Positions 27,472-36,178 of a stretch of DNA of 64,000 nucleotides are shown in pieces. This DNA comes from JAJZAM01 sp027391075 (GTDB taxonomy: Bacteria > Actinomycetota > Acidimicrobiia > Acidimicrobiales > Palsa-688), in assembly GCA_027391075.1 (NCBI GenBank), contig DAHYHI010000071.1:1-64000 (forward strand). Direction: 5' to 3'. Position 1 is the first letter of the stretch; the number at the start of each line of letters is the position of its first letter. A program made the position numbers and the translations under genes. The notes under the pieces were generated by a model. That model saw only the letters and a list, made by a program, of their open reading frames with translations, was not told where the DNA came from and did not search any database.

Positions 27472-27500
27472 GCTGCCTGAGCCGCCGCCTCCCCGTATGA

Positions 27501-28343
27501 CTAGGGCTGACGGGGAATTGGGGGATTCGGCTGTGGTTCGGCGCTCGACAACTTGGCGCGGATCCGCTCGACCATAACCTCGGGGATGACGCTGTCGGGG
27601 TCGTGCAGCGACCCGAGCGACGAGGTTGCTCCCACGAGCGCCTGATAGAGAGGGGGGCACGTGGCGCACCGGCTGAGATGGGCCTCGACGAGCGCCCGTT
27701 CGTCTACGGCAAGGTCGTCGTCGAGATAGTCGGATATCTTCGCACGCGCATCCCAGCAGGTGAGCGGCACCCCGCGGTTGGCCTCGCGGCGGTCGCCAGC
27801 CCCGGCAAGAGCGCTCACAAGCATCATCCTCCCACGCCTTAGCCTGGCCTTCGCGGCCGGCAACGACAGTGCAAACGTATCGGCTATGTCCTTGAGCGGC
27901 CAACCTTCGGCGTCGTGAAGTACTACCGTGCTGCGATAAATGTGAGGGAGGTGGGCAAGAGCCTCCCGCAGAGTCTCGGCCGCCTCGGCTCGCTCGACCA
28001 CTACGGAAGCGTCGACGCTGTATGAGTCTTCGCGCCACCAATCCTCGACGTCTTCCACGGCCAGCTCATGAGAGTGATGACGGGCCCGATCCACCGCTAT
28101 GTGATACAAGATGCGGTGCAACCAAGTACGCATGGAAGATTCGCCCCGAAAGCTCTCCCGGTTTTCGATCGCACGTAGGACCGTCTCCCCGACGAGGTCC
28201 GCAGCTTCGGCCGCATCCGCGGTCACGGTGACTGCGTAGCGGTACAGAGCGGGCAACTCGTCCGTCAGCACCGATTCGAACCCTTCCGCGGTGCCGTCCC
28301 GACGGGCTCCGGCGGTGTCGCCCTCTGAGCGCGCTGCTGGCAT
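27501..28343 (-). CDS. ECF sigma factor fused to a zf-HC2 anti-sigma domain
   Basis: 280 aa. Sigma region 2 about residues 27-95 (ALYRYAVTVTADAAEAADLV, SMRTWLHRILYHIAVDRARH); region 4 about 125-180 (LREALAHLPHIYRSTVVLHD, LKDIADTFALSLPAAKARLR). After a short linker, residues 193-245 make an anti-sigma zinc finger: CWDARAKISDYLDDDLA and HLSRCATCPPLY with the His-x3-Cys-x2-Cys metal motif. Sigma and redox/zinc-type inhibitor are thus one polypeptide. No separate anti-sigma gene is adjacent. It lies upstream of the kdp genes in the same direction, about 100 bases away. Confidence 0.88.
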   Translation of the reverse strand: MPAARSEGDTAGARRDGTAEGFESVLTDELPALYRYAVTVTADAAEAADLVGETVLRAIENRESFRGESSMRTWLHRILYHIAVDRARHHSHELAVEDVEDWWREDSYSVDASVVVERAEAAETLREALAHLPHIYRSTVVLHDAEGWPLKDIADTFALSLPAAKARLRRGRMMLVSALAGAGDRREANRGVPLTCWDARAKISDYLDDDLAVDERALVEAHLSRCATCPPLYQALVGATSSLGSLHDPDSVIPEVMVERIRAKLSSAEPQPNPPIPRQP

Positions 28344-28401
28344 GTGCTCAGTCTGGCATCGCTAACACCGAACAGGTGGCCACGCCTGAGCCGTTACCGT
28401 T

Positions 28402-28653
28402 TCACGCGGCCGGTCGGTGCATATGGTGCAGTGCCGCAGAACTCCCGGCCCCAGTGGAGCCTCTGGTGCTGATCCCGAAAAGACTATATAGCGGGCAGTA
28501 GCCGCTCAAGCCTGTTACGAGCATCACTGCAGCAACTACGACCAGCACGACACCCCAGCCCGTCGAGAGACCGACGACACCGGCGCCGGCGACTCCGGCC
28601 GCGGCAACGACGACCCGTGCGACTCGGTCCGTGATACCTACCGTCTTTTTCAT
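28402..28653 (-). CDS. DUF2892 (YgaP-like) membrane protein
   Basis: 83 aa from the ATG at 28653, with AGGAGTGG seven bases ahead. Two hydrophobic helices (RVVVAAAGVAGAGVVGL and VVLVVVAAVMLVTGLSG) and the family end SGYCPLYSLFGIST. DUF2892 modules form the membrane part of rhodanese YgaP; here there is no rhodanese. The C-terminal His residues (LHHMHRPAA) are unusual. Single gene. Confidence 0.85.
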   Translation of the reverse strand: MKKTVGITDRVARVVVAAAGVAGAGVVGLSTGWGVVLVVVAAVMLVTGLSGYCPLYSLFGISTRGSTGAGSSAALHHMHRPAA

Positions 28654-28784
28654 TTCCACTCCTTGCGTCCTTTCAGGTCGATCACATTTTCGATCGGCTG
28701 TCACATAGACGTATAAGCGCCGAAAAGGGATACAAACCTGCGCGGCTAGGAGATCCTCCGCCGGCAGCGCTAACGTGTCAGCTC

Positions 28785-29504
28785 GTGGACACATCAGCGC
28801 GCTGGGTTCCGATCCCCGTAGACGGCGGCTCGTACGACGGCTTTTTGCAGTTACCTGCGTCGGGCAGCGGACCCGGGTTGATACTTCTTCAGGAGATCTT
28901 CGGAGTCGGGGACTTCCTAACCTCGCGCGCTGCAGAGCTAGCAGGAGAAGGGTACGTCGTCCTGTGCCCGGACATGTTCTGGCGTGTCGAATCCCGCGTC
29001 GCCCTCCCTCACACCGAGGAGAGCATGGGGGCAGCATTCAGCTACATGCAGCGCTTTGCGGCTCAACCAGCCGAGTTGACCAGGTCCGACCTGGTGGCGT
29101 CGCTCGACGCTCTTCGGGCCCGGCCCGAGGTGACCGGCCCCGTCGGGGTGATGGGATATTGCCTGGGTGGGCGACTTGCATACGAGCTGGCTGTCGCCTC
29201 GGACCCTGACTGCTGCGTGTCCTATTACGGCTCGGGGATCGGAGCGGAGCTCGACCAGACGGAGCACCTCAGGTGCCCGACACTCTTCCACTACGGAGGC
29301 GCCGACCCATACATCGACTCGGCCGAGATCGAAGCCGTCCGGGAGGCTTTCGCTGCGCGACCCGAAGTAGAGGTCGTAGTCCAGCCCGAGGCCGGACACG
29401 CCTTCGAGAACTACCAGGCTCCCATGTTCCACGATGCGAGTGCCGCCGCTGTCTCCTGGCCTATCACGTTGGCGTTCCTGCAGCGCAACCTCCACCGCTC
29501 GTAA
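28785..29504 (+). CDS. Dienelactone hydrolase family protein
   Basis: 239 aa, GTG start. Nucleophile elbow VMGYCLGGRLAYE with Cys in place of Ser, acid in HYGGADPYID, His in EAGHAFENYQ: the Cys-Asp-His triad of dienelactone hydrolases. LQEIFGVGDFLTSRAAELA is the family's N-terminal block. Members hydrolyse cyclic lactones or esters, often in chloroaromatic catabolism, but no other such genes are nearby. Confidence 0.92.
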   Translation: MDTSARWVPIPVDGGSYDGFLQLPASGSGPGLILLQEIFGVGDFLTSRAAELAGEGYVVLCPDMFWRVESRVALPHTEESMGAAFSYMQRFAAQPAELTRSDLVASLDALRARPEVTGPVGVMGYCLGGRLAYELAVASDPDCCVSYYGSGIGAELDQTEHLRCPTLFHYGGADPYIDSAEIEAVREAFAARPEVEVVVQPEAGHAFENYQAPMFHDASAAAVSWPITLAFLQRNLHRS

Positions 29505-29555
29505 AAGCCCCGCTTCTCGACACATGAGCGGCCGCTGACCGGGCTTGGTTGTTTA

Positions 29556-29993
29556 ATGTGGATGTCGATGAGCGAAGACAACGTCCACGTAAGCCTCCAA
29601 CTCCAAGACGGTTACAGGTTCCTGGTGGACCTGGGAGCGGAATTCGACAAGCTAAGCATGGACGAACCCGCGCCCCTGGGAGCCGGTTCGGCGCCGAACG
29701 CTTCCGCTGTTCTAGCCGCCGCAGTCGGCAATTGCCTGAGCGCTAGCCTCCTGTTCTGCTTTCGAAAGGCCCACGTCGAGGTCTCTGATCTTTGCACCGA
29801 CGTAGAAGTGGTCTCCGACCGCAATGCTGAAGGACGCCTGCGAATCGGGAAAATCGAAGTGAAACTTCACCCGGTCCTGGCACCAGGCGCCGAAGGTCGA
29901 GTTGCGCGCTGCCTGGAGTTGTTCGAGGACTTCTGCGTCGTCACGGCCAGCGTACGCGACGGGATAGACGTCGGAGTGACCGTGGTCGTCTGA
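29556..29993 (+). CDS. OsmC family protein
   Basis: 145 aa (ATGs at 29556, 29562 and 29568 are all possible). The helix LAAAVGNCLSASLLFCFRKA carries the first conserved Cys with a second eight residues on; DLCTDVEVVSDR begins the second half. OsmC/Ohr proteins reduce organic hydroperoxides with cysteines, though the classical second Cys spacing is changed. Follows the dienelactone hydrolase by about 50 bases. Confidence 0.85.
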   Translation: MWMSMSEDNVHVSLQLQDGYRFLVDLGAEFDKLSMDEPAPLGAGSAPNASAVLAAAVGNCLSASLLFCFRKAHVEVSDLCTDVEVVSDRNAEGRLRIGKIEVKLHPVLAPGAEGRVARCLELFEDFCVVTASVRDGIDVGVTVVV

Positions 29994-30026
29994 CCTATCA
30001 GGGGTGCTCGACCGTCACGGGCAACT

Positions 30027-30236
30027 TCAGCCGCGGATCTCGTTCCAGTCCTCTCCGAGCGGCGTTCGTAGGAGTTGAAGACCGCAATTCAGGCAGCCGG
30101 TGCGCTGCCAGGCTCCTTGGCAGCGCACCGCTGAAGCTTCTATCTTCGAACCGCAAGCGGGGCAACGGCCGCCAGCGTCCTCACCATCCGTTGCGCCGGC
30201 GACCCTGGCTTCTTCGCCCTTAGCCTGCTTAGTCAT
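30027..30236 (-). CDS. Small zinc-ribbon protein
   Basis: 69 aa. One four-Cys zinc ribbon: GGRCPACGSKIEASA and GCLNCGLQLLRTP, with 25 residues between the pairs. Thr/Gly/Glu-rich N-terminus. No other domain; function unknown. It lies 18 bases downstream of the thiolase gene in the same direction, so it may share its transcript. Confidence 0.75.
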   Translation of the reverse strand: MTKQAKGEEARVAGATDGEDAGGRCPACGSKIEASAVRCQGAWQRTGCLNCGLQLLRTPLGEDWNEIRG

Positions 30237-30254
30237 CTTCGACTGGCGGTGAGG

Positions 30255-31421
30255 CTAGGACAGCCTTTCGATGATCATCGCCATACCCTGGCCGCCGCCA
30301 ACGCACATCGTCTCGATACCGAAAGTCTTGTCGAGCATCTGCAGGTCGTTGATGAGCGTGGTCATGATGCGAGCCCCTGTCATCCCGAAAGGATGCCCGA
30401 GCGCTATGGCCCCGCCGTGAGGGTTCAGTTGATCCTCGACGGAGATACCGAGCTCGTTGCAAACAGGCAGAACTTGCGCTGCGAAAGCCTCATTTAGCTC
30501 CACCACATCGATGTCGCGTATCGACATGCCCGTCTTAGATAGCACCTTACCTACGGCCTCGATGGGGCCGACACCCATGATCTCAGGAGCGAGGCCCGAT
30601 ACCGAACTAGCAACGATCCTCGCCAGCGGCGTCACGCCTAGCGCTCGGGCCTTGTCCGCAGACATCACCAGCACCGCAGCGGCACCGTCGTTGAGAGGGC
30701 ACGCGTTGCCGGCCGTGACCTTGCCGTCAGGCTTGAAAGCCGGAGGCAGGTCAGCGAGACGCTCCAGCGTGGTGTTCGGCCGGGGACCGTCATCCTTGGA
30801 GACCACGGTCCCGTCTGGCAGGGTGAGCGGGATGATCTCACGGGCGAACGCGCCGTTGTTCTGCGCCTCCACCGCCCGGTCCTGGCTGAGCTTGGCGAAC
30901 TCGTCCATGCTCTGGCGGCTCACGTCGAACTTCTCGGCGACGTTCTCCGCTGTCATACCCATCGGAATGTACACATGATTGACGAAATCCGCCCGGGCCT
31001 CGTCGGTGAAGCGCACGTTTGCATCCTCTTTGGAGAAACCCTTCCCGGCCGTGCGCGAGACGCTTTCGACGCCGCCGGCCACGAACACCTCCCCCTCGCC
31101 CGCCTTGATCGCATGGAAGGCCATCCTGATGGTCTGCAGAGACGAGGCGCAGAACCGGTTGACGCTGGTGCCCGGGACACTGTCGGGAAGACCGGCCAGC
31201 AAGGCGATGTTACGAGCCTCGTTCATTCCCTGCTCGCCAGCGTGATTCGCCGAGCCGATCATGACGTCCACGACGTCAGCCGGGTCAAGCTGGGGCACCT
31301 TGTCCAGGAGAGACTTGACGATGAAAGCGCACATGTCGTCCGGTCGGTAGTCGACGAGCGAACCCTTAAAGGCACGGCCGATAGGGCTTCGTGCGGTCGC
31401 AACGATCACGGCTTCTGACAT
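30255..31421 (-). CDS. Acetyl-CoA acetyltransferase (thiolase)
   Basis: 388 aa, full length. Acyl-accepting Cys in SVNRFCASSLQTI, His in NPHGGAIALGHPFGMTGAR and second Cys in TMCVGGGQGMAMI. The Ile-Ala after GGA and the MCVGGGQGMA ending are typical of degradative and biosynthetic thiolases alike, so direction is open. Divergent from treY over 174 bases. Confidence 0.95.
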   Translation of the reverse strand: MSEAVIVATARSPIGRAFKGSLVDYRPDDMCAFIVKSLLDKVPQLDPADVVDVMIGSANHAGEQGMNEARNIALLAGLPDSVPGTSVNRFCASSLQTIRMAFHAIKAGEGEVFVAGGVESVSRTAGKGFSKEDANVRFTDEARADFVNHVYIPMGMTAENVAEKFDVSRQSMDEFAKLSQDRAVEAQNNGAFAREIIPLTLPDGTVVSKDDGPRPNTTLERLADLPPAFKPDGKVTAGNACPLNDGAAAVLVMSADKARALGVTPLARIVASSVSGLAPEIMGVGPIEAVGKVLSKTGMSIRDIDVVELNEAFAAQVLPVCNELGISVEDQLNPHGGAIALGHPFGMTGARIMTTLINDLQMLDKTFGIETMCVGGGQGMAMIIERLS

Positions 31422-31595
31422 CGCTCAGGGACTCCTTCACACTTTTTTCGTTGGTCTCCACAGGTTCTAGCACCACCACCGTGACCTGCTCCAGTCCCCG
31501 GGGCCTAGCTCTGCGCAAGTTGACGCAAGGCGCCCAGATCCCCGCTGCGGTCCGGTACCGTTGAGATAACCAAGCAACTGTAGTGAGGTGATGGT

Positions 31596-34280
31596 TTGGC
31601 GGCTGACGGCAAAGCGGCCCAATTCGATGGTGGAGTCACCTACAGGGTGCAGCTGAAAGCCGGGTTCGGATTCGCCGAGGCCAAGGCGGCCGTCGGATAC
31701 CTGAACCGCCTTGGAGTGACGCACCTGTACTGTTCTCCTATCTTCCAAGCTGTCCCGGGCAGCAGTCACGGCTACGACGTAGTGGATCCTTCATGTGTCT
31801 CCGATGACCTCGGTGGCTTTGACGGCTTCAACGAGCTGGTCGACGCTCTCGACGCTGCGGGGATGGGTGTCGTAGTCGATGTGGTCGCCAACCATATGGG
31901 TACGGCGTCGCGTTCCAACGTGTGGTGGTGGGAGGTCCTCGAGAACGGCCCGTCGAGCCTATGGGCCTCGTATTTCGACGTCGACTGGGATCCCCCCGAG
32001 GCCAAGCTCCGCCAGCGGGTGCTGGTACCCGTGCTCGGCGACCACTACGGGAGAGTGCTCGAAACCGGCGAGATCCAGGTCGGTCGCGACGGAGGATCCT
32101 TCTACATCCGCTACCACGACCACCACCTGCCGGTTTCGCCCCGCACCATCGACGAGCTCCTAGCCGAAGCCGCGGCTTTCGCCAACAGCGCGTTGCTGGA
32201 GGAGGTGGCCCACGGCTTCTCAAGGCTCCCAGAAGCCACGCAACTCGACCGCGACAGCGTCGCCCGACGTCACCACGACAAAGAGTGGCTGCGACGCCGA
32301 CTCAGCGCTGCCCTGGTCGCCGACCCGGTCCTCGCTGAAGGGGTCGACAAGGCCGTCGAGAGCTTCAACGCGGACAGGGACCGCCTCGACAGCCTTCTGC
32401 GACGCCAAAATTACCGGCTGGCCTGGTGGAAAGTTGCCGGCGACGAGTCCGACTACAGGCGCTTCTTCGACATCTCGGATCTCGTCGCCTTACGCATGGA
32501 GGACCCTGAGGTCTTCACCGCTTACCACTCGACGCTGATGGGATTAGTCGATGACGGCAAAGTGTCGGGGTTGCGGGTCGACCATCCCGATGGCCTGCGA
32601 GACCCTCAGCAGTACTTCGAGAGGCTCGCCAAGGCCACGTCTGGAGCTTGGGTCGTCGCCGAAAAGATCCTCGCAACCGGGGAAGCACTCCCCGATACCT
32701 GGCCGGTGGCGGGCACTACCGGCTACGACTTCGCGAACCTGGTAGGCGGCCTGTTCGTCGACCCATCGGGTGAAGATGAGATCACTTCCATCTACCGAGA
32801 CTTCACAGGCGATCTCAGCACCTTCGAGGAGACCTCCGACACCGCTAAACGCGAGGTGATAGACGGCTCCCTCGCAGCGGACTTCGAGCGTCTGACCGCC
32901 TCTTTCGTGGAGGTCTGCGAAGGGCGCCTGCACTACCGGGATTTCACTCGCCCGCAACTTCGCTCAGCACTCGCGGAGACTATGGCGTCCTTCGGCGTCT
33001 ACCGAACCTACGTCCGCCCCGACGGGTCGACGTCGGCAGAGGACCGCCGAGCAGTCACGTCGGCCATAGCGGGAGCTTCTACGCGCAGACCTGACCTCGA
33101 TCCTGAAGTTTTCCAACTCCTCGAACAGATCCTCCTTGTCGACCAGCGGGTTCCCGTCGAAGTCGATCTGGCGATGCGTTTCCAGCAGCTGTCCGCAGCC
33201 GTGACAGCCAAAGGGGTCGAAGACACCGCCTTTTACCGTTACGTAAGGTTCGTGGCCTTGAACGAGGTCGGAGGCGACCCCGCCCGTTTCGGCGTCACAC
33301 CCGACGATTTTCACGCTCACAACCTTCGGATAAACACGACGTGGCCTTCGACCATGCTCACAACCTCCACCCACGACAGCAAACGCTCTGAGGACGTCCG
33401 CGCCAGGCTGGCAGTGCTATCCGAGATCCCCGGTACATGGCGAAAGGCCGTGCAAACGTGGTCTCGGCTCACGTCTCACTACAGGAGCGGAGACCTTCCG
33501 GACCGTCGAGCCGAGTACTTGTTCTACCAGACGCTCGTCGGGGCCTACCCGCTGAGCGGCGAACGAGCTACGGCTTACATGCGAAAGGCGCTGCGCGAGG
33601 CGAAACTTTGGACGAGTTGGAGCTCCCCGAACCTCGACTATGAGAAAATCGTAGAGGACTTTGTCAGCGCGGTACTGAGCGACAAAATCTTTACCTCCCA
33701 GTTAGGCAAGTTCGTATCCGACCTCGTCTCTCCCGGAAGGGTGAACTCGCTTGCGCACACGGTGCTCAAGTTGACCTCCCCCGGCGTGGCGGACATCTAC
33801 CAGGGCTGCGAGACCTACAACTTGTCTCTGGTAGATCCCGACAACCGCTCAAGTGTGGATTTCAGCCGGCTCGGTTCGCTGCTCGACGAGTGCGAGCAGG
33901 TGTATAGGAGCGCAGGAATCCGAGGGGTCGTCTCCGGATCTGACCGCGGTCTGGACAAACTGTTCGTACACCAACGAACGCTCGCTGCCCGCCGAGACAA
34001 CCGAGACGCCTTCTCCCCCAGCGCAGACTACCGACCGCTCGAAGCGCAAGGTTCCGCCCAAGACCACGTGATCAGCTTCGTGCGCGCCGAGCGCATCTTG
34101 GTAGTCGTTCCCCGACTGGTCGTCGGTCTGAGAGCAAAAGGCGGATGGGCGAAGACCCGACTCCGGTTTCCACCCGGCCTATGGGCAGACTGCTTCAGCG
34201 GTGAAGTCTGGTCGGACGAGGCACTCCTAAGCGAGCTTCTGGGAGCCTTCCCTGTCGCAGTGCTCGTAAGACAGACATGA
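31596..34280 (+). CDS. treY: Maltooligosyltrehalose synthase
   Basis: 894 aa from a TTG at 31596, with TGAGGTG before it. GH13-type barrel: VTYRVQLKAGFGFAEA, YCSPIFQAVPGSSHGYDV, VVDVVANHMGT, GLRVDHPDGLRDP (catalytic Asp) and WVVAEKILATGE (catalytic Glu). It turns the reducing-end alpha-1,4 bond of a maltooligosaccharide into an alpha-1,1 bond, the first step of the TreYZ trehalose route. First gene of a three-gene operon with 4-base overlaps. Confidence 0.96.
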   Translation: MAADGKAAQFDGGVTYRVQLKAGFGFAEAKAAVGYLNRLGVTHLYCSPIFQAVPGSSHGYDVVDPSCVSDDLGGFDGFNELVDALDAAGMGVVVDVVANHMGTASRSNVWWWEVLENGPSSLWASYFDVDWDPPEAKLRQRVLVPVLGDHYGRVLETGEIQVGRDGGSFYIRYHDHHLPVSPRTIDELLAEAAAFANSALLEEVAHGFSRLPEATQLDRDSVARRHHDKEWLRRRLSAALVADPVLAEGVDKAVESFNADRDRLDSLLRRQNYRLAWWKVAGDESDYRRFFDISDLVALRMEDPEVFTAYHSTLMGLVDDGKVSGLRVDHPDGLRDPQQYFERLAKATSGAWVVAEKILATGEALPDTWPVAGTTGYDFANLVGGLFVDPSGEDEITSIYRDFTGDLSTFEETSDTAKREVIDGSLAADFERLTASFVEVCEGRLHYRDFTRPQLRSALAETMASFGVYRTYVRPDGSTSAEDRRAVTSAIAGASTRRPDLDPEVFQLLEQILLVDQRVPVEVDLAMRFQQLSAAVTAKGVEDTAFYRYVRFVALNEVGGDPARFGVTPDDFHAHNLRINTTWPSTMLTTSTHDSKRSEDVRARLAVLSEIPGTWRKAVQTWSRLTSHYRSGDLPDRRAEYLFYQTLVGAYPLSGERATAYMRKALREAKLWTSWSSPNLDYEKIVEDFVSAVLSDKIFTSQLGKFVSDLVSPGRVNSLAHTVLKLTSPGVADIYQGCETYNLSLVDPDNRSSVDFSRLGSLLDECEQVYRSAGIRGVVSGSDRGLDKLFVHQRTLAARRDNRDAFSPSADYRPLEAQGSAQDHVISFVRAERILVVVPRLVVGLRAKGGWAKTRLRFPPGLWADCFSGEVWSDEALLSELLGAFPVAVLVRQT

Positions 34281-36178
34281 CGAGCGACGCTTCGACAGAG
34301 GCGAATGCCCGACGGCACCAGCCGGCGGGGTTGTGGACTCCCCGCGTTTGGGCACCCCGACCTCGTAACGTCGAGGTGGTTTTGGGCACAGGCGAACGCC
34401 ATCCTATGATCCGCGCTGATGACCTGCTCGGAGCAGGCTGGCACGTCGCGCCCGGCGTCGACCTCGTCGCGGCGGACCGCTACGGTTTTTCGCTCGACGG
34501 AGGACCGACACGCGCCGATCCACGGTCCGTTTACCAGCCGTGCGGCCCGGAGGGGCTGTCCGAAGTGATTGACCAGCGGAGATTCGAGTGGTCAGACCAC
34601 ACTTGGAGAGGGTTCCATCTAGCCTCCGCTGTCATCTACGAACTTCACGTCGGAACCTTCAGCGGCGACGGCACTTTCGACGCTGTCACAGAACGTCTCG
34701 ACCACCTGGTCGACCTTGGGATAACGGCGATCGAGCTGATGCCGGTGGCAGAATTCCCGGGCGGGCGCGGCTGGGGTTACGACGGGGTTAACCTGTACGC
34801 CGCGCACCACGCCTACGGGGGCCCTGAGGGCTTGAAAAGGCTGGTAGACGCATGCCACAGCCGGGGCTTGGCGGTGATCCTCGACGTCGTCTACAACCAT
34901 CTGGGACCCTCAGGAAACTATCTAGAAGAGTTCGGACCTTACTTCACCGACAAGCACCTAACCCCGTGGGGACGAGCAGTCAACTTCGACGGACCCGGAA
35001 GCGACGAAGTGCGACGTTTCGTCGTCGACAACGCCACCCATTGGCTCGCCGACTACCATCTCGACGGCTTGAGGCTCGACGCTGTGCACGCCATCTTCGA
35101 TTCGTCGGCAGTCCACATCCTTGAACAGCTCGCGTCTAGCGTTGCCGAACTGTCAGCCGCCACCGGATGGAGGCGGTGGCTCATAGCCGAGAGCGACCTG
35201 AACGACCCGCGAATGGTAAAAAGTTCAGATGTTGGCGGCCTAGGAATCGACGCCCAATGGCTAGACGACTTCCACCACTCGCTGCATTGCCTGATCACAG
35301 GCGAGCAGGACGGCTATTACCGGGACTTCGGTCGAGTCGACGACCTAGCTACTTCCCTCACACAAGGTTACGTCTACTCTGGGCGTTACTCGTCCGTGCG
35401 AGGCCGTTCCCACGGACGTTCGACTTACGGGCTGGCAGGCTGGTCGTTCGTGGGCTTCGCCCAGAACCACGACCACGTGGGTAACCGGGCCGCCGGCGAC
35501 CGTCTCAGCTCTAACGTGACCGCGGGGCGCCTCAAGATTGCCGCAGCCGTTACGATTCTGGCGCCGTTCGTCCCGATGCTCTTCCAAGGAGAGGAGTGGG
35601 CGGCGTCGACACCGTTTGCATACTTCACCGACCACACCGATCCAGATCTAGGCGATGCTGTCCGAGAGGGACGTCGCCGCGAGTTCTCCTCTTTCGGATG
35701 GGACCCGATGGACGTACCGGACCCACAGGATCCGGACACCTTCGACACCTCCCGTCTTAGGTGGGACGAGATAGGCCAAGCCTGGCATAGTGACGTTCTT
35801 GCCTGGTATCAAGCTCTGATCCGACTCCGACGCTTACTCCCTGAACTCACCGACGGTCGGCTGGACAGGGTTAAATTCACCCACCACCCCGACATGGTGT
35901 TCAGCGTCTCGCGCGGAGCGATCCTCCTCGCGGTCAACCTGAACGCACAGCAAGCGGCCGTGGCACTCGACTCACCCCTGGACAGCAAGTCGCCGGCTCG
36001 GCTGCTCCTCGCCTCCCAGCCGGGCTGCGAAGTGCACACCGGAACACTCGAACTGCCCGCCGAGTCAGCCGCCATAGTAACCCTCCCCTGCGGCGCTTCC
36101 GACGCTGTCAGTAATGCCGGACACGAACTCGCGGACCCAAACCCAGCCTTCCCCCGATTGAAGGGAGATTCCCGATGA
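34277..36178 (+). CDS. treZ: Maltooligosyltrehalose trehalohydrolase
   Basis: 633 aa. N-terminal CBM48-like domain, then a GH13 barrel with LDVVYNHLGPSGNYL, GLRLDAVHAIFDSS (nucleophile Asp), LIAESDLNDPR (acid/base Glu) and FAQNHDHVGNRA. Releases free trehalose from maltooligosyltrehalose made by TreY. Its ATG overlaps the treY stop (ATGA), and its stop overlaps the next ATG. Confidence 0.96.
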   Translation: MTSDASTEANARRHQPAGLWTPRVWAPRPRNVEVVLGTGERHPMIRADDLLGAGWHVAPGVDLVAADRYGFSLDGGPTRADPRSVYQPCGPEGLSEVIDQRRFEWSDHTWRGFHLASAVIYELHVGTFSGDGTFDAVTERLDHLVDLGITAIELMPVAEFPGGRGWGYDGVNLYAAHHAYGGPEGLKRLVDACHSRGLAVILDVVYNHLGPSGNYLEEFGPYFTDKHLTPWGRAVNFDGPGSDEVRRFVVDNATHWLADYHLDGLRLDAVHAIFDSSAVHILEQLASSVAELSAATGWRRWLIAESDLNDPRMVKSSDVGGLGIDAQWLDDFHHSLHCLITGEQDGYYRDFGRVDDLATSLTQGYVYSGRYSSVRGRSHGRSTYGLAGWSFVGFAQNHDHVGNRAAGDRLSSNVTAGRLKIAAAVTILAPFVPMLFQGEEWAASTPFAYFTDHTDPDLGDAVREGRRREFSSFGWDPMDVPDPQDPDTFDTSRLRWDEIGQAWHSDVLAWYQALIRLRRLLPELTDGRLDRVKFTHHPDMVFSVSRGAILLAVNLNAQQAAVALDSPLDSKSPARLLLASQPGCEVHTGTLELPAESAAIVTLPCGASDAVSNAGHELADPNPAFPRLKGDSR

